Below are positions 53,511 through 64,000 of a stretch of 64,000 bases of DNA, in pieces. The position numbers and the translations under genes were made by a program. The notes below the pieces were generated by a model. The model did no database searches. It was not told where the DNA came from and saw only the letters and a list, made by a program, of their open reading frames with translations. Within the stretch, counting starts at the first letter, position 1; every line of letters starts with the position of its first letter. Origin of the DNA: Pantoea coffeiphila (GTDB taxonomy: Bacteria > Pseudomonadota > Gammaproteobacteria > Enterobacterales > Enterobacteriaceae). The stretch covers positions 1,116,001-1,180,000 of the forward strand of contig NZ_JAFBFW010000001.1 of the NCBI RefSeq assembly GCF_016909495.1, given 5' to 3'.

Positions 53511-54422
53511 ATGCCTCGTCTGAACTGGTTTAAAGGATTGTGCTGCGTTGCCCTGCTGGCGGCGCTGCCGCTAACGCCCGCCGCTGCCGCAGAGAAATTC
53601 CGCGTGATCACCACCTTTACGGTGATTGCCGATATGGCGCAGAACGTGGCCGGAGACGCCGCCGAGGTGGCATCGATCACCAAGCCAGGCGCGGAGATCC
53701 ATGAATATCAGCCGACGCCCGGCGACATCAAACGCGCGCAGGGTGCACAGCTGATCCTCGCCAACGGCCTGAACCTGGAGCGCTGGTTCAGCCGCTTCTA
53801 TCGCCATCTGAAAGGGGTGCCGGAAGTCGTGGTCTCCGCTGGCGTGGAGCCGATGGGCATCAGCGAAGGCCCTTACAGCGGTAAACCAAACCCGCACGCG
53901 TGGATGTCGGCGAAAAACGCACTGATCTACGTCGATAATATTCGCGATGCGCTGGTGAAATACGATCCGGCCAATGCCGCTACCTACCAGCGCAACGCCG
54001 AACGCTACAAGCAGCAAATCAGCGCTACCGTTGCCCCGGCCCAGCAGGCACTGGCACAGATCCCGGAAGACAAGCGCTGGCTGGTGAGCAGCGAAGGCGC
54101 GTTCTCCTATCTGACCCGCGACTACGGCCTGAAAGAGCTGTATCTGTGGCCGATCAATGCCGATCAGCAGGGTACGCCGCAGCAGGTTCGCCGGGTGATT
54201 GACCAGGTGAAACAGCATCAGATCCCGGCGGTGTTCAGCGAAAGTACCATCTCCGACAAGGCCGCGCGCCAGGTTGCGCGTGAAACCGGCAGCCACTACG
54301 GCGGCGTGCTCTACGTGGATTCACTCAGCCAGCAGGACGGCCCGGTGCCGACCTATCTGGATTTACTGCGGGTGACCAGCGAGACCATCGTGCGCGGTAT
54401 CCAGCAGGGGTTAGCAAAATGA
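53511..54422 (+). CDS. sitA: Manganese/iron-binding periplasmic protein SitA
   Basis: A 303-residue cluster A-I binding protein with a signal peptide ([27 protein letters not shown]). Metal ligands are expected in [13 protein letters not shown] (His), [11 protein letters not shown] (His), [10 protein letters not shown] (Glu) and [12 protein letters not shown] (Asp), the His2-Glu-Asp set used for Mn2+/Fe2+. It binds the metal in the periplasm and hands it to SitC/SitD. The ATG at 53511 follows AGGAG; a TTG one codon earlier is ignored. Its stop overlaps the sitB start. Candidate Fur and MntR boxes lie upstream. Confidence 0.95.
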   Translation: MPRLNWFKGLCCVALLAALPLTPAAAAEKFRVITTFTVIADMAQNVAGDAAEVASITKPGAEIHEYQPTPGDIKRAQGAQLILANGLNLERWFSRFYRHLKGVPEVVVSAGVEPMGISEGPYSGKPNPHAWMSAKNALIYVDNIRDALVKYDPANAATYQRNAERYKQQISATVAPAQQALAQIPEDKRWLVSSEGAFSYLTRDYGLKELYLWPINADQQGTPQQVRRVIDQVKQHQIPAVFSESTISDKAARQVARETGSHYGGVLYVDSLSQQDGPVPTYLDLLRVTSETIVRGIQQGLAK

Positions 54423-55189
54423 CCGAACTCAGTGCCCTTCAGCAGCCCGGCGGCATCCACGTGAGCGATGTCACCGTGACCTATCGCAACGGCCACACCG
54501 CGCTGCGCAACACCACGCTTGATATTCCCACCGCCAGCATCGCCGCGCTGGTGGGAATTAACGGCTCCGGCAAATCGACGCTGTTTAAGGCAATTATGGG
54601 GTTTGTGCCGCTCTCTTCCGGCAGCATCACCCTGCTTGGCCGCCCCGGCAGCCAGGCGCTGAAGCAGAACCTGGTTTCCTACGTGCCGCAGGCCGAGGAC
54701 GTGGACTGGTCGTTTCCGGTGCTGGTAGAAGATGTGGTGATGATGGGGCGCTACGGCCATATGGGCATGCTGCGCATCGCCCGCCAGCAGGATCGCGATA
54801 TCGTCGCCGACGCGCTGGCGCGGGTGGGGATGTCCGACTATCGCCACCGGCAGATCGGTGAGCTTTCCGGCGGCCAGAAGAAGCGCGTGTTCCTGGCCCG
54901 TGCCATTGCCCAGCGCGGCCGGGTGATCCTGCTGGATGAGCCGTTTACCGGGGTGGATGTGAATACCGAGCAGCAAATTATCAGCCTGCTGCACGAGCTG
55001 CGCGATGAGGGGCGCACCCTGCTGGTGTCAACGCATAATCTGGCGTCGGTCAGCGAATACTGCGACCACACGGTGATCATTAAGGGCACGGTGCTGGCCT
55101 GCGGCACCACCGCCACCACCTTCACCCGCGAAAATCTGGAGAATGCCTTCAGCGGCGCGCTGCGCGATATCGTCTGGGAGAATCCGTAA
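54419..55189 (+). CDS. sitB: Manganese/iron ABC transporter ATPase SitB
   Basis: A 256-residue ATPase with Walker [11 protein letters not shown]-loop [30 protein letters not shown] (a hallmark of metal-type ABC ATPases), signature [17 protein letters not shown], Walker [13 protein letters not shown] and switch histidine in STHNLASV. It energises uptake by SitCD. Four-base overlap with sitA and one-base overlap with sitC. Confidence 0.96.
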   Translation: MTELSALQQPGGIHVSDVTVTYRNGHTALRNTTLDIPTASIAALVGINGSGKSTLFKAIMGFVPLSSGSITLLGRPGSQALKQNLVSYVPQAEDVDWSFPVLVEDVVMMGRYGHMGMLRIARQQDRDIVADALARVGMSDYRHRQIGELSGGQKKRVFLARAIAQRGRVILLDEPFTGVDVNTEQQIISLLHELRDEGRTLLVSTHNLASVSEYCDHTVIIKGTVLACGTTATTFTRENLENAFSGALRDIVWENP

Positions 55190-56046
55190 TGGGCTGGCTG
55201 GCGGAACCGTTCCACTATGAGTATATGCTCAACGCGATGTGGGTCTCCGCGCTGGTCGGCGGCGTGTGCGCGTTTCTCTCCTGCTATTTAATGCTGAAAG
55301 GCTGGTCGCTGATTGGCGATGCGCTATCCCACTCCATCGTTCCCGGTGTGGCGGGTGCCTATATGCTCGGCCTGCCGTTTGCCCTCGGCGCGTTCTTTTC
55401 CGGCGGGCTGGCGGCGGCCGGAATGCTGTTTCTTAACCAGCGCACCCGGCTGAAAGAGGACGCGATTATCGGGCTGATCTTCTCCTCATTCTTCGGCCTC
55501 GGGCTGTTTATGGTGTCGCTGAATCCCACCTCGGTGAATATTCAGACCATCGTGATGGGCAATATTCTGGCGATTGCGCCGGGCGATATCCTGCAGCTGG
55601 CGATTATCGGCCTCACCTCGCTGGCGATCCTGCTGATTAAGTGGAAAGACCTGATGGTGACCTTTTTCGACGAAAACCACGCCCGCTCGATCGGCCTGAA
55701 TCCTGCCCGGCTGAAGCTGCTGTTCTTCACCCTGCTTTCCGCCTCGACCGTGGCCGCCCTGCAAACCGTCGGCGCGTTTCTGGTGATCTGTCTGGTGGTG
55801 ACGCCGGGTGCAACCGCCTATCTGCTGACCGACCGCTTCCCACGGCTGCTGATAATTGCGGTGGCTATCGGCAGCATCACCAGCTTTTTCGGTGCCTGGC
55901 TCAGCTACTATCTGGACGGCGCAACCGGCGGCATTATCGTGGTGGCACAGACGGTAATCTTCCTGCTGGCGTTTATCTGGGCTCCTAAACACGGGATGCT
56001 GGCGCGCCGTCGCCTGGCCCGACAAACGCAGGAGGCACAGCCATGA
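55189..56046 (+). CDS. sitC: Manganese/iron ABC transporter permease SitC
   Basis: A 285-residue ABC-3 type permease with about eight hydrophobic helices. The early conserved segment FLSCYLMLKGWSLIGDALSHSIVPGVAGAYM and the internal GNILAIAPGDILQL are typical of this family. It forms the membrane channel together with SitD and overlaps its neighbours by one and four bases. Confidence 0.95.
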   Translation: MGWLAEPFHYEYMLNAMWVSALVGGVCAFLSCYLMLKGWSLIGDALSHSIVPGVAGAYMLGLPFALGAFFSGGLAAAGMLFLNQRTRLKEDAIIGLIFSSFFGLGLFMVSLNPTSVNIQTIVMGNILAIAPGDILQLAIIGLTSLAILLIKWKDLMVTFFDENHARSIGLNPARLKLLFFTLLSASTVAALQTVGAFLVICLVVTPGATAYLLTDRFPRLLIIAVAIGSITSFFGAWLSYYLDGATGGIIVVAQTVIFLLAFIWAPKHGMLARRRLARQTQEAQP

Positions 56047-56876
56047 ACCTGACCGAACTGCTGCTCAGCCCGTTTGAGTTTGATTTTATGCAGAACGCGC
56101 TGGCGATTTCGTTGCTGGTGGCGATCCCCTGCGCCCTGCTCTCCTGCTTTATGGTGTTAAAAGGCTGGTCGCTGATGGGCGATGCGATGAGCCACGCGGT
56201 GTTTCCCGGCGTGGTGCTGGCCTACATCATCGGTATTCCTGTAGCGATTGGCGCGTTCGTCGCCGGGCTGTTCTGTGCGCTTGCCACCGGCTTTGTGGCG
56301 GAGAACAGCCGCATCAAGCGCGATACGGTGATGGGCATTATTTTTTCAGGGATGTTTGCTCTCGGACTGATCCTCTATCTGTCCATCGAATCTGACGTGC
56401 ATCTCGACCATATTCTGTTCGGCGATATGTTGGGGATTGGGCTGTCGGATATGCTGCAGACCGGCGGGATTGCCGCGCTGATTGCGCTGATTGTGCTGGT
56501 GAAGTGGAAGGATTTACTGCTACACGCTTTCGATCCGCATCAGGCGAAAGCCTGCGGGATTAACACCTCGCTGCTGCACTACGGCCTGCTGTGCATGATC
56601 GCCATGACCATCGTGGCCACGCTGTCGGCGGTGGGGATTATTCTGTCGATTGCGCTGCTGATTGCGCCGGGGGCGATTGCTCTGCTGCTGATGCGCCGCT
56701 TCTCGTCGGTGCTGATTTTCGCCGTGCTGCTGTCGATGGCGGTCTGCTTCCTCGGCACCTGGCTGTCGTTTTTCCTCGACAGCGCGCCCGCACCGACGAT
56801 CGTGGTGCTGTTCAGCCTGATCTTTATCGTGGCGTTTGTCTGGTCCAGCCTGCGCGACCGCGCGGCGATAGCTTAG
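56043..56876 (+). CDS. sitD: Manganese/iron ABC transporter permease SitD
   Basis: A 277-residue ABC-3 permease paralogous to SitC: LLSCFMVLKGWSLMGDAMSHAVFPGVVLAYI, then GDMLGIGLSDMLQTG and a C-terminal pair of helices. It is the last gene of sitABCD and pairs with SitC. A terminator hairpin lies about 110 bases after its stop, shared with the convergent bglA. Confidence 0.95.
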   Translation: MNLTELLLSPFEFDFMQNALAISLLVAIPCALLSCFMVLKGWSLMGDAMSHAVFPGVVLAYIIGIPVAIGAFVAGLFCALATGFVAENSRIKRDTVMGIIFSGMFALGLILYLSIESDVHLDHILFGDMLGIGLSDMLQTGGIAALIALIVLVKWKDLLLHAFDPHQAKACGINTSLLHYGLLCMIAMTIVATLSAVGIILSIALLIAPGAIALLLMRRFSSVLIFAVLLSMAVCFLGTWLSFFLDSAPAPTIVVLFSLIFIVAFVWSSLRDRAAIA

Positions 56877-56986
56877 GTCGTCACTTTCTGAGGCAGCCGA
56901 GCCCGTGCGGCGGCGCTCAGACAAAGACGTTGCGCTTCTTTCGGATTCAGCCCGCGCCGGGTAGCTCGGCGTTAAGCGTTAAGACA

Positions 56987-57008
56987 GGCTGCCCCCTGCG
57001 GGGCAGCC
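56987..57008 (-). terminator. Terminator hairpin of bglA (convergent with sitD)
   Basis: The stem GGCTGCCCC/GGGGCAGCC has a four-base loop and sits eight bases after the bglA stop on the minus strand. The U-tract is weak, but the position between convergent genes supports a terminator role for one or both. Confidence 0.65.
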
Positions 57009-57015
57009 GGAGTCT

Positions 57016-58464
<1,449 letters not shown>

Positions 58465-58678
58465 TTAAAAATTCACCGAGTTTGCGGGCCCGCCAGGGGA
58501 TGGATCGATTCAGCGCACCCATCGCCGATAATACTAGAGCCTTTGGCAAAGCGTAACCCGCTGCCCGCCGGGAAGGCGCAAATGGCGTAAAAATGAGGGG
58601 GATGCTGAGATAAATGCCGACGAAATCAGCATTTTGCTGCAAACATCAGCAGTTAGCTGATTTTATTGATTTTCCACG

Positions 58679-58707
58679 TTGACACACCCGGGCGCGATGA
58701 TTAATAT
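58679..58707 (+). promoter_or_regulatory. Sigma-70 promoter of the tRNA-Asn gene
   Basis: TTGACA at 58679-58684 and TAATAT at 58702-58707 are separated by 17 bases and are followed by a G+C-rich discriminator, as expected for a strong stable-RNA promoter 18 bases before the tRNA. Confidence 0.88.
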
Positions 58708-58725
58708 GCGCCTCGTTCACACGAT

Positions 58726-58801
58726 TCCTCTGTAGTTCAGTCGGTAGAACGGCGGACTGTTAATCCGTATGTCACTGGTTCGAGTCCAGTCAGAGGAGCC
58801 A
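58726..58801 (+). tRNA. asnT: tRNA-Asn (GTT)
   Basis: A 76-base tRNA with acceptor arms TCCTCTG/CAGAGGA, D-arm containing AGTTCAGTCGGTAGAACGG, anticodon loop CTGTTAA with anticodon GTT, T-arm GGTTCGAGTCC and encoded GCCA end. tRNA-Asn genes are frequent integration sites for islands such as the yersiniabactin HPI, but no integrase or attachment repeat is visible next to this one. The gene name among the asn paralogs is a guess. Confidence 0.97.
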
Positions 58802-58810
58802 TATTTAGAG

Positions 58811-58845
58811 AAGCCCGCTTAAGGAAACTTAAGCGGGCTTTTTGT
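58811..58845 (+). terminator. Rho-independent terminator after tRNA-Asn
   Basis: The stem AAGCCCGCTTAAG/CTTAAGCGGGCTT with a short loop is followed by a T-run. It starts 10 bases after the tRNA and ends just before the stop of convergent hiuH, which may share it. Confidence 0.92.
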
Positions 58846-58848
58846 TTT

Positions 58849-59259
58849 TCAGCTCCCGCGATAAGTCGAATAACCATACTGGCTCAGCAGCAGCGGAACA
58901 TGATAGGTGGTGGCCGTGTTGCTGATGTGGAACTCCACCGGGATTTCCGGGAAGAAACTTTCCTGTTTGCGATCCGCGAAGTATTTACCGGTTTTAAAGA
59001 TCACCCGATAGTCACCTGCTTCAAACGGTTTCTCCGGCCACAGCGCCGCCACGCGGCCATCTTCGTCGGTGCTGGCGGTGTTCAGCACGGTCCATTTCTC
59101 ACCCTGTTTTTTCTCCAGCGTTACCGCTACATGCGGGGCGGGCATCCCCGTTTGCTGGTTCAGGATATGCACGCTGATCGGGTTTTTACCGGCGGCAAGG
59201 GCCATACCGGGCGCAGCCAGCAGCATAGAGAGGGACAGCGCAGCGACGGACTTTTTCAT
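58849..59259 (-). CDS. hiuH: 5-Hydroxyisourate hydrolase HiuH (periplasmic)
   Basis: A 136-residue transthyretin-like protein with a signal peptide ([22 protein letters not shown]). Family motifs are the N-terminal [23 protein letters not shown], the DGR turn and the C-terminal YRGS hallmark. It hydrolyses 5-hydroxyisourate from uric acid breakdown. It is divergent from hprRS, the same arrangement as in E. coli, and a CusR/HprR-like operator lies between them. Confidence 0.95.
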   Translation of the reverse strand: MKKSVAALSLSMLLAAPGMALAAGKNPISVHILNQQTGMPAPHVAVTLEKKQGEKWTVLNTASTDEDGRVAALWPEKPFEAGDYRVIFKTGKYFADRKQESFFPEIPVEFHISNTATTYHVPLLLSQYGYSTYRGS

Positions 59260-59328
59260 GTTTTATTCTCCTGTGTTAATGACCGTGCTGTTATACCTGC
59301 GCGCGGGTCGTGGTTACCTGTCACGAAG

Positions 59329-59344
59329 ATGACCATATTGTCAT
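59329..59344. promoter_or_regulatory. HprR/CusR-type operator between hiuH and hprR
   Basis: ATGACCATATTGTCAT matches the CusR/HprR inverted repeat ATGACAA-N2-TTGTCAT with one mismatch. It lies midway between the divergent starts and could control both hiuH and hprRS. Confidence 0.7.
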
Positions 59345-59394
59345 CTGGCGTTGAAACGCTGTGGCGCCCCTGTCTTTCATGGCACACTGCGCCC

Positions 59395-60075
59395 ATGAAA
59401 CTGTTACTGATTGAAGATAACCAGAAGGCCAGCGCCTGGGTGCGCAAAGGGCTTGAGGAAGCGGGCTACATTGTGGATCACGCGGTAGACGGGCGGGACG
59501 GCCTGCATCTGGCGCTGGCGCACCCTTACAGCCTGGTGATACTGGATATTATGCTGCCGGGCCTGGATGGCTGGCAGGTTCTGAAAACCCTGCGCACCGC
59601 CAGCAGCACACCGGTGATTTGCCTCACGGCCAGGGATTCGGTGGACGATCGCGTTAAAGGTCTGGAGCTGGGCGCGAACGATTACCTGGTTAAACCCTTC
59701 TCGTTTGCTGAACTTCTGGCGCGGGTAAGAAATCAGCTTCGCCAGCATCAGCCGCACAGCACCACACTCCGCGTGGCGGATCTGGTGATGGACTCGGCGC
59801 GCTTTCAGGTAGCGCGTAATGGTGTTCCGCTGGCGCTGACCCGCAAAGAGTTTATGCTGCTGTGGCTGCTCGCCAGCCGTCACGGCGAGATCCTGCCCCG
59901 TACGCTACTCGCCAGTGAAATCTGGGGCGTGAATTTCGACAGCGAAACCAACATCGTCGATGTCGCCATTCGACGCCTGCGCCGTAAAGTTGACGATCCT
60001 TTTCCGCAAAAGCTGATTACTACGGTCAGGGGCATGGGTTACTGCCTCTCTGAACAGGAGGCAGGCGGTGTATAG
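59395..60075 (+). CDS. hprR: Response regulator HprR (OmpR family)
   Basis: A 226-residue response regulator. The receiver domain has the acidic pair IEDN, the phosphorylated aspartate in LVILDIMLPG, and the K in YLVKPFSFAELLAR. The winged-helix output domain includes LTRKEFMLLWLLASRHGEILPRTLLASEIWG and VDVAIRRLRRKVDDPF. In E. coli HprRS (YedWV) senses hydrogen peroxide or HOCl and cross-talks with CusRS. The start at 59395 gives the standard MKLLLIEDN. Its 3' end overlaps hprS by eight bases. The divergent hiuH supports HprR over CusR. Confidence 0.88.
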   Translation: MKLLLIEDNQKASAWVRKGLEEAGYIVDHAVDGRDGLHLALAHPYSLVILDIMLPGLDGWQVLKTLRTASSTPVICLTARDSVDDRVKGLELGANDYLVKPFSFAELLARVRNQLRQHQPHSTTLRVADLVMDSARFQVARNGVPLALTRKEFMLLWLLASRHGEILPRTLLASEIWGVNFDSETNIVDVAIRRLRRKVDDPFPQKLITTVRGMGYCLSEQEAGGV

Positions 60076-61483
60076 CCCTTCCCTCACCCTGCGGCTGACG
60101 GCGATCTTCACGCTGATCGTGGCGCTGGCCTGCGGCGGTATCAGCCTGCTCCTGTATAGCGCGTTACGCAGCGAGCTGGTGTGGCGCGACGATCAAACGC
60201 TGATCAACCGCGCCGCGCAGCTACGGCAACTGCTGGAAGGCGGCGCGCATCCCGACTCTCTGCCGCTCTATTTCAATCGTATGGTTGATACTCGTCAGGA
60301 TATTCTCAGTATCGGCTCGCAGCATCAGCAAAACGTCAGCATTAATCATACCGGCGTGGCGCTGCCGAAGATGTCCCCTACCCCGGTCAGTACTCCGCCC
60401 GGCGAGCAGCAGATCCACCGCTGGCTCGGTGCGGATAATATTGAAGCCTCGGCGCTGAGCCTGCAGGCCCGTTCTCAGGAAGGGCCGATAGTGATTACCC
60501 TTGCGCGGGTGGCGCGGGAGCGGGCGATAATGCTGGAGCGCTATCGCCAGCAAAGTATCCTGGTGTCGCTGGCGGCGATTTTGCTGTGCGCCGCGCTCAG
60601 CCCGCTGCTTATCCGGCGCGGGCTGCGGGCGATTGGCCGTTTAAGCCAGGCCATGGCGGAAACCGGCAGCGACCGGCTAACCCACACCGTGCCGCTTCAG
60701 GCGATGCCGAAAGAGCTGCTGCCGCTGGGTGAAGCGCTGAATACCATGCGCCAGCGCCTGTCGACGGACTTTATCCGGCTGACGCAGTTTGCCGACGATC
60801 TGGCCCATGAAATACGTACGCCGATCAACGTGTTATTAGGCCAGAATCAGGTGGCGCTGGGCCACGCGCGTTCCACAGAGGAATATCAGGCACTGCTGGA
60901 AGGGAATATTGAAGAGCTGGAAGCCCTGTCGCGGCTGACGGAAAATATTCTCTTTCTGGCCCGCGCCACGCACCACAATATCCGGCTCAATAAAGAAACC
61001 TTTTTACTGCATGACGCCCTGGAAACCCTTATCGATTTTCTGGAACCGGTAGCGGAAGAGCGGGAAATGGTCATTGAACTCCACGCCAACGGCCACCTCA
61101 CCGCCGATAAAATGCTGTTCCAGCGGGCGATGACGAACCTGCTGGTCAACGCCATCCGCTATGCGCCAGGCCACGGCACGATAGCGGTCAGCACCCTTCA
61201 TCGCGGCGATGTTACCGAAATAGAGGTGGCAAACGCCGGCGATGCGCTGGCGGAACCGGAGAAAGTCTTCGAACGTTTCTGGCGCGGTGATAACGTCCGC
61301 CACACCGCAGGCAGCGGCCTGGGGCTGTCGCTGGTCAGCGCCATCGCCGCATTACACGGCGGCAGCGCGTATTACCGTCACGAGGATGGGGGAAACATTT
61401 TTGGGGTGAGGCTCGTTTCCTGCTCCAGTCGAGTCGATACCTCTACAGCCAGTTCAGCAAAAACCCGGGCCGCAACGCTTTGA
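60068..61483 (+). CDS. hprS: Sensor histidine kinase HprS
   Basis: A 471-residue membrane kinase starting at GTG (60068). TM1 is at residues ~5-35 and TM2 at ~160-180 ([19 protein letters not shown]) with a periplasmic loop between. HAMP and the phospho-acceptor [18 protein letters not shown] follow, then the N-box [14 protein letters not shown] and G-box [14 protein letters not shown]. The conserved part ends near NIFGVRLV; the last ~20 residues ([20 protein letters not shown]) are read from the antisense of the convergent cynR gene and look like an artificial extension. The two genes overlap tail to tail by 106 bases, which suggests that the native 3' end of hprS was replaced when the cyn genes arrived. 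Confidence 0.87.
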   Translation: MYSPSLTLRLTAIFTLIVALACGGISLLLYSALRSELVWRDDQTLINRAAQLRQLLEGGAHPDSLPLYFNRMVDTRQDILSIGSQHQQNVSINHTGVALPKMSPTPVSTPPGEQQIHRWLGADNIEASALSLQARSQEGPIVITLARVARERAIMLERYRQQSILVSLAAILLCAALSPLLIRRGLRAIGRLSQAMAETGSDRLTHTVPLQAMPKELLPLGEALNTMRQRLSTDFIRLTQFADDLAHEIRTPINVLLGQNQVALGHARSTEEYQALLEGNIEELEALSRLTENILFLARATHHNIRLNKETFLLHDALETLIDFLEPVAEEREMVIELHANGHLTADKMLFQRAMTNLLVNAIRYAPGHGTIAVSTLHRGDVTEIEVANAGDALAEPEKVFERFWRGDNVRHTAGSGLGLSLVSAIAALHGGSAYYRHEDGGNIFGVRLVSCSSRVDTSTASSAKTRAATL

Positions 61484-62304
61484 TAGGCATCCCTGCGTCG
61501 CATAAGGACCACAGTGCGCTGCAGGCGTTCTGGCTCGAGGGTAATCGCCACCAGCCCCTCCTGAGCCAGAGCGGTCTTTACGGGCAACAGCGTTGACAAA
61601 AGTGTTCTTCGAACGATTTCGATTACCGCACCGAGAGCATTAGCCTCCATCATCACCTTTGGGTGAATGCCGTGTTTTCTACAGTGGCTGTCTATCTGTT
61701 CACGGGTCGCGAATTCCTTACTGAGCAAGACGAGGGACTCTGTATTGAGGGTTTGTAATCCAACAGATTTTTCCTTCGCCAGGGGATGTCTGGTGCTGAC
61801 TACCAGCGCAAGCGTCTCGTTTAGCAACGGGATTGCCTCAATGTCCGGACAGTTGACGTCCCCGAACGCTATCCCCACATCCAACTCGCCCACCTGAAGC
61901 AGATCCTCCATGCGCTCCTGGGATATTTCATGCACGGTGAGGGTGATCTGCGGATATCGCGAGTGAAACGCCTCAACCAGCGGCCCGACCAGATAGGTTG
62001 TGAAGGTCGGCGTCACTGCAATCCGCAGTGAGCCGCGGCTGAGATCGTTCACGTCATGAATAACCCGCGTCGCTTCCTGCAGCTCCTGAGAAGCACGGCG
62101 AACATACTGAAGATAGGCCTCCCCCACATCCGTCAAGCGTGTTGTTTTGCCTGTACGGTCGAACAACTGAGCATTCAGACTTTCCTCCAGCTGCCGAACC
62201 AATTGTGAGAGAGCGGGCTGAGAGACGTGTAGCGCCGCTGCAGCCCTGGTGAAGCTGGAATGTTCAGCGACTGCCATAAAATACCGAATACGTCGGTCGA
62301 GCAT
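61378..62304 (-). CDS. cynR: LysR-family regulator CynR
   Basis: A 308-residue LysR regulator: HTH in [36 protein letters not shown] and an effector domain with [32 protein letters not shown] and [19 protein letters not shown]. The similarity to CynR of E. coli is clear along the length. It activates cynTS in response to cyanate. Divergent from cynT with 110 bases between. Its C-terminal residues ([11 protein letters not shown]) come from the overlap with the 3' end of hprS and exceed the usual CynR end. Confidence 0.92.
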   Translation of the reverse strand: MLDRRIRYFMAVAEHSSFTRAAAALHVSQPALSQLVRQLEESLNAQLFDRTGKTTRLTDVGEAYLQYVRRASQELQEATRVIHDVNDLSRGSLRIAVTPTFTTYLVGPLVEAFHSRYPQITLTVHEISQERMEDLLQVGELDVGIAFGDVNCPDIEAIPLLNETLALVVSTRHPLAKEKSVGLQTLNTESLVLLSKEFATREQIDSHCRKHGIHPKVMMEANALGAVIEIVRRTLLSTLLPVKTALAQEGLVAITLEPERLQRTVVLMRRRDAYQSVAARVFAELAVEVSTRLEQETSLTPKMFPPSS

Positions 62305-62319
62305 AACCTACCTCATAAG

Positions 62320-62338
62320 ATTATCTGATTCAGATAAT
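62320..62338. promoter_or_regulatory. Candidate CynR operator
   Basis: ATTATCTGATTCAGATAAT is a near-perfect inverted repeat in the cynR-cynT divergent spacer, adjacent to the cynR start. It contains the T-N11-A arrangement common to LysR sites. Confidence 0.6.
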
Positions 62339-62414
62339 AATAAATGAGACTTTTACCTTATACCACGCTCTGTTTAATCTCTGCCTCACACCCAGTGACA
62401 TTGAGACAACATCC

Positions 62415-63074
62415 ATGAAAGAGATCATTGAAGGTTTTCTTAAGTTTCAAAAAAACGCCTTTCCCGAGCGTGTAAAGCTGTTCAAGAACCTTGCTAACCA
62501 GCAGAGTCCCCGGGCACTGTTTATCTCCTGCTCTGACAGTCGGCTGGTGCCTGAACTGGTTACCCAGCGCGAGCCGGGCGATCTATTCGTCATCCGCAAC
62601 GCCGGTAACATTGTGCCATCCTATGGCCCCGAACCTGGCGGTGTTTCAGCCTCCGTGGAATACGCTGTAGCCGCACTTCAGGTCAACGATATCGTGATTT
62701 GTGGTCACTCTGACTGCGGCGCAATGACGGCCATTGCCACCTGCAAATGCCTGGATCATATGCCCGCAGTCTCAAGCTGGCTGCGTTACGCAGACTCAGC
62801 CCGGGTGGTAAATGAGGCCCGCCAGCATGCCGACCAGTCGACTAAAGTCGCATCCATGGTTCGCGAGAACGTCATCGCGCAGTTGGCTAACATTCAGACT
62901 CACCCTTCTGTACGCCTGGCGCTTGAAGAAGGCCGCGTGACCCTGCACGGCTGGATCTATGACATTGAGAGTGGGCGTATCGACGCATTTGACAGCCGCA
63001 GCGGCACCTTCATGTCTCTCGCAGACAACCCTGACATTCAGGCCGTTTCCCCACAAACCAGGCGTGTTGCCTGA
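62415..63074 (+). CDS. cynT: Carbonic anhydrase CynT (beta class)
   Basis: A 219-residue beta-carbonic anhydrase almost identical in pattern to E. coli CynT. Zinc ligands are in [13 protein letters not shown] (Cys) and [14 protein letters not shown] (His and Cys), and [20 protein letters not shown] follows. It converts the CO2 released by cyanase into bicarbonate, which the cyanase reaction consumes. Followed 28 bases later by cynS. Confidence 0.97.
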   Translation: MKEIIEGFLKFQKNAFPERVKLFKNLANQQSPRALFISCSDSRLVPELVTQREPGDLFVIRNAGNIVPSYGPEPGGVSASVEYAVAALQVNDIVICGHSDCGAMTAIATCKCLDHMPAVSSWLRYADSARVVNEARQHADQSTKVASMVRENVIAQLANIQTHPSVRLALEEGRVTLHGWIYDIESGRIDAFDSRSGTFMSLADNPDIQAVSPQTRRVA

Positions 63075-63102
63075 ACACCATATTTATCAAGGAGATGAAA
63101 GT

Positions 63103-63573
63103 ATGATCCAGACTCAAGTAACCCAGACCGCTCGCCAGATCCTTACCGAAACCATTATTCTGGCTAAAGCCCGCAAAGACCTTTCCTTTGCCGAGATTGT
63201 AGACGGGACGGGTTTGTCCGAAGCCTTTGTCACTGCGGCTCTGCTTGGTCAGCACCCGCTACCCGCCAGCGCTGCGGAAGTCGTTGGTCAGAAACTGGGG
63301 CTTAGTGCTGATGAAGTCACTTTACTGCAGTCGATGCCAGTTCGCGGAAGTTTTGCGGATGGGATACCGACAGATCCGACAATTTATCGTTTTTACGAAA
63401 TGATGTCGGTTTACGGTACGACTCTTAAGGCACTGGTTCACGAGAAGTTCGGCGACGGCATTATCAGCGCCATCAACTTTAAACTGGACATCAAGAAGGT
63501 CGAAGATCCGGACGGAGGCCATCGCGCCGTTATCACCCTGGATGGCAAGTACCTGCCCACAAAACCGTTTTAA
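63103..63573 (+). CDS. cynS: Cyanase CynS
   Basis: A 156-residue cyanate hydratase. The N-terminal helical domain includes [32 protein letters not shown]. The catalytic domain has [37 protein letters not shown], holding the Arg-Glu-Ser catalytic set. It converts cyanate and bicarbonate to ammonia and CO2. The ATG at 63103 is preceded by AAGGAG; longer frames into cynT are rejected. No cynX transporter follows. Confidence 0.97.
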   Translation: MIQTQVTQTARQILTETIILAKARKDLSFAEIVDGTGLSEAFVTAALLGQHPLPASAAEVVGQKLGLSADEVTLLQSMPVRGSFADGIPTDPTIYRFYEMMSVYGTTLKALVHEKFGDGIISAINFKLDIKKVEDPDGGHRAVITLDGKYLPTKPF

Positions 63574-63718
63574 CCTCACAGTGACCAGCCCAGGAATGAT
63601 AACTGTTGTAAGCCCACGGTAACCGATCTGGCCGATTTGCTTCTCGGCCAGTCGATATAAAAAAGCATGAAGTGGACAACGTATCGCCCCGGCAGAAATC
63701 GGCCTGCTGTAAAAATGA

Positions 63719-63754
63719 AAACGCTGCCCGGTGGTTTACACACGGGGCAGCGTT
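63719..63754 (-). terminator. Terminator of pckA
   Basis: On the minus strand AACGCTGCCC/GGGCAGCGTT forms a 10-bp stem followed by TTTTCATTTTT. It lies about 70 bases after the pckA stop. Confidence 0.85.
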
Positions 63755-63821
63755 AGATCTTTCAGGTTCAGCGCCTCATTCTCAGCGACGGTGGAGCAAC
63801 CTCTTACAAACTACTCAAAGC

Positions 63822-64000
63822 TCAGCCCTGTTCCAGGCGTGGCCCTGCCAGGGCAATACGCGCACCGGCTTCATTGTCGCTGTACTGTTTAAAGTTGCTG
63901 ATAAACAGCTGCGCCAGTTTCTCTGCGGCTTCCTGCCACTGCGCCGGAGAGGCCCAGGCGTTACGCGGATCGAGGGTGGCGGCATTCACACCGGCAATCT
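63822..64000 (-). CDS. pckA: Phosphoenolpyruvate carboxykinase PckA (C-terminal part)
   Basis: The last 58 codons of a gene that continues beyond the window: IAGVNAATLDPRNAWASP, then QWQEAAEKLAQLFISNFKQYSDNEAGARIALAGPRL. This closely follows the C-terminus of enterobacterial ATP-dependent PEP carboxykinase, the gluconeogenic enzyme converting oxaloacetate to PEP. The core-genome gene here suggests that the cyn cassette sits between hprRS and a conserved chromosomal locus. Confidence 0.9.
   Translation of the reverse strand, partial: IAGVNAATLDPRNAWASPAQWQEAAEKLAQLFISNFKQYSDNEAGARIALAGPRLEQG

Noticed and set aside
58726..58801. tRNA-Asn as attachment site of a high-pathogenicity-island-like element carrying the metallophore genes
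   Set aside because: No integrase gene or direct repeat of the tRNA 3' end is visible, and the metallophore operon is more than 23 kb away with unrelated loci in between.

Overview
The window is G+C-rich DNA from a Gammaproteobacterium of the order Enterobacterales. Family-level markers are CynT/CynS, HprRS beside HiuH, NudK, a BglA-type 6-phospho-beta-glucosidase, SitABCD, a Hok/Gef toxin and the PckA tail. The mix of plant-associate-type catabolic operons and metal acquisition would fit an Erwinia/Pantoea-like or related genus, but the sequence alone does not settle the genus.

Layout. (1) 1-7.7 kb: the start of a TPP-dependent enzyme, then a minus-strand catabolic operon (AmiC-like ligand-binding protein, zinc alcohol dehydrogenase, ABM-domain protein, aldehyde dehydrogenase, carbamoylase/amidohydrolase) divergent from a MarR regulator. 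(2) 7.7-8.45 kb: a non-coding zone of palindromic and tandem repeats. (3) 8.45-35.5 kb: a tightly coupled minus-strand operon for a thiazoline metallophore of the yersiniabactin/pyochelin type. It has a TonB receptor with a candidate Fur box, a 3885-residue FAAL-ACP-KS-ACP-Cy-A-PCP-Cy-A-PCP megasynthase, a PchF-like Cy-A-MT-PCP-TE protein, a saccharopine-dehydrogenase-like protein, and YbtU-, YbtT-, YbtX-, YbtP- and YbtQ-like proteins. No salicylate synthase, salicyl-AMP ligase or YbtA-type regulator is present, so the chain appears to start from a fatty acid. (4) 36.4-43.9 kb: a plus-strand operon for uptake and oxidation of an amino-acid-like substrate (two FAD oxidoreductases, a cupin, a polar amino acid ABC transporter, an LDH2-family reductase), followed by an old yellow enzyme. 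(5) 45.2-49.4 kb: a secreted ClpP-like protein, a hok/sok type I toxin-antitoxin locus, the zinc proteins AztC and AztD behind a Zur-like box, and a small secreted Cys-rich protein behind a second Zur-like box. (6) 49.5-53.1 kb: NudK, a DeoR regulator, and a diflavin reductase plus Aer-like PAS protein behind an almost perfect NsrR palindrome. (7) 53.4-56.9 kb: sitABCD with MntR and Fur-like boxes. (8) 57-64 kb: bglA, tRNA-Asn, hiuH divergent from hprRS, an inserted-looking cynR-cynTS cassette, and the end of pckA.

How it fits together. Iron or another metal (metallophore), zinc (AztCD) and manganese/iron (SitABCD) acquisition systems lie within about 50 kb, each with a matching operator-like sequence (Fur, Zur, MntR). 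The two most novel-looking systems are the predicted fatty-acyl tris-thiazoline metallophore pathway, which lacks the usual aryl starter and the acyltransferase domain, and the NsrR-boxed PAS/diflavin reductase pair.
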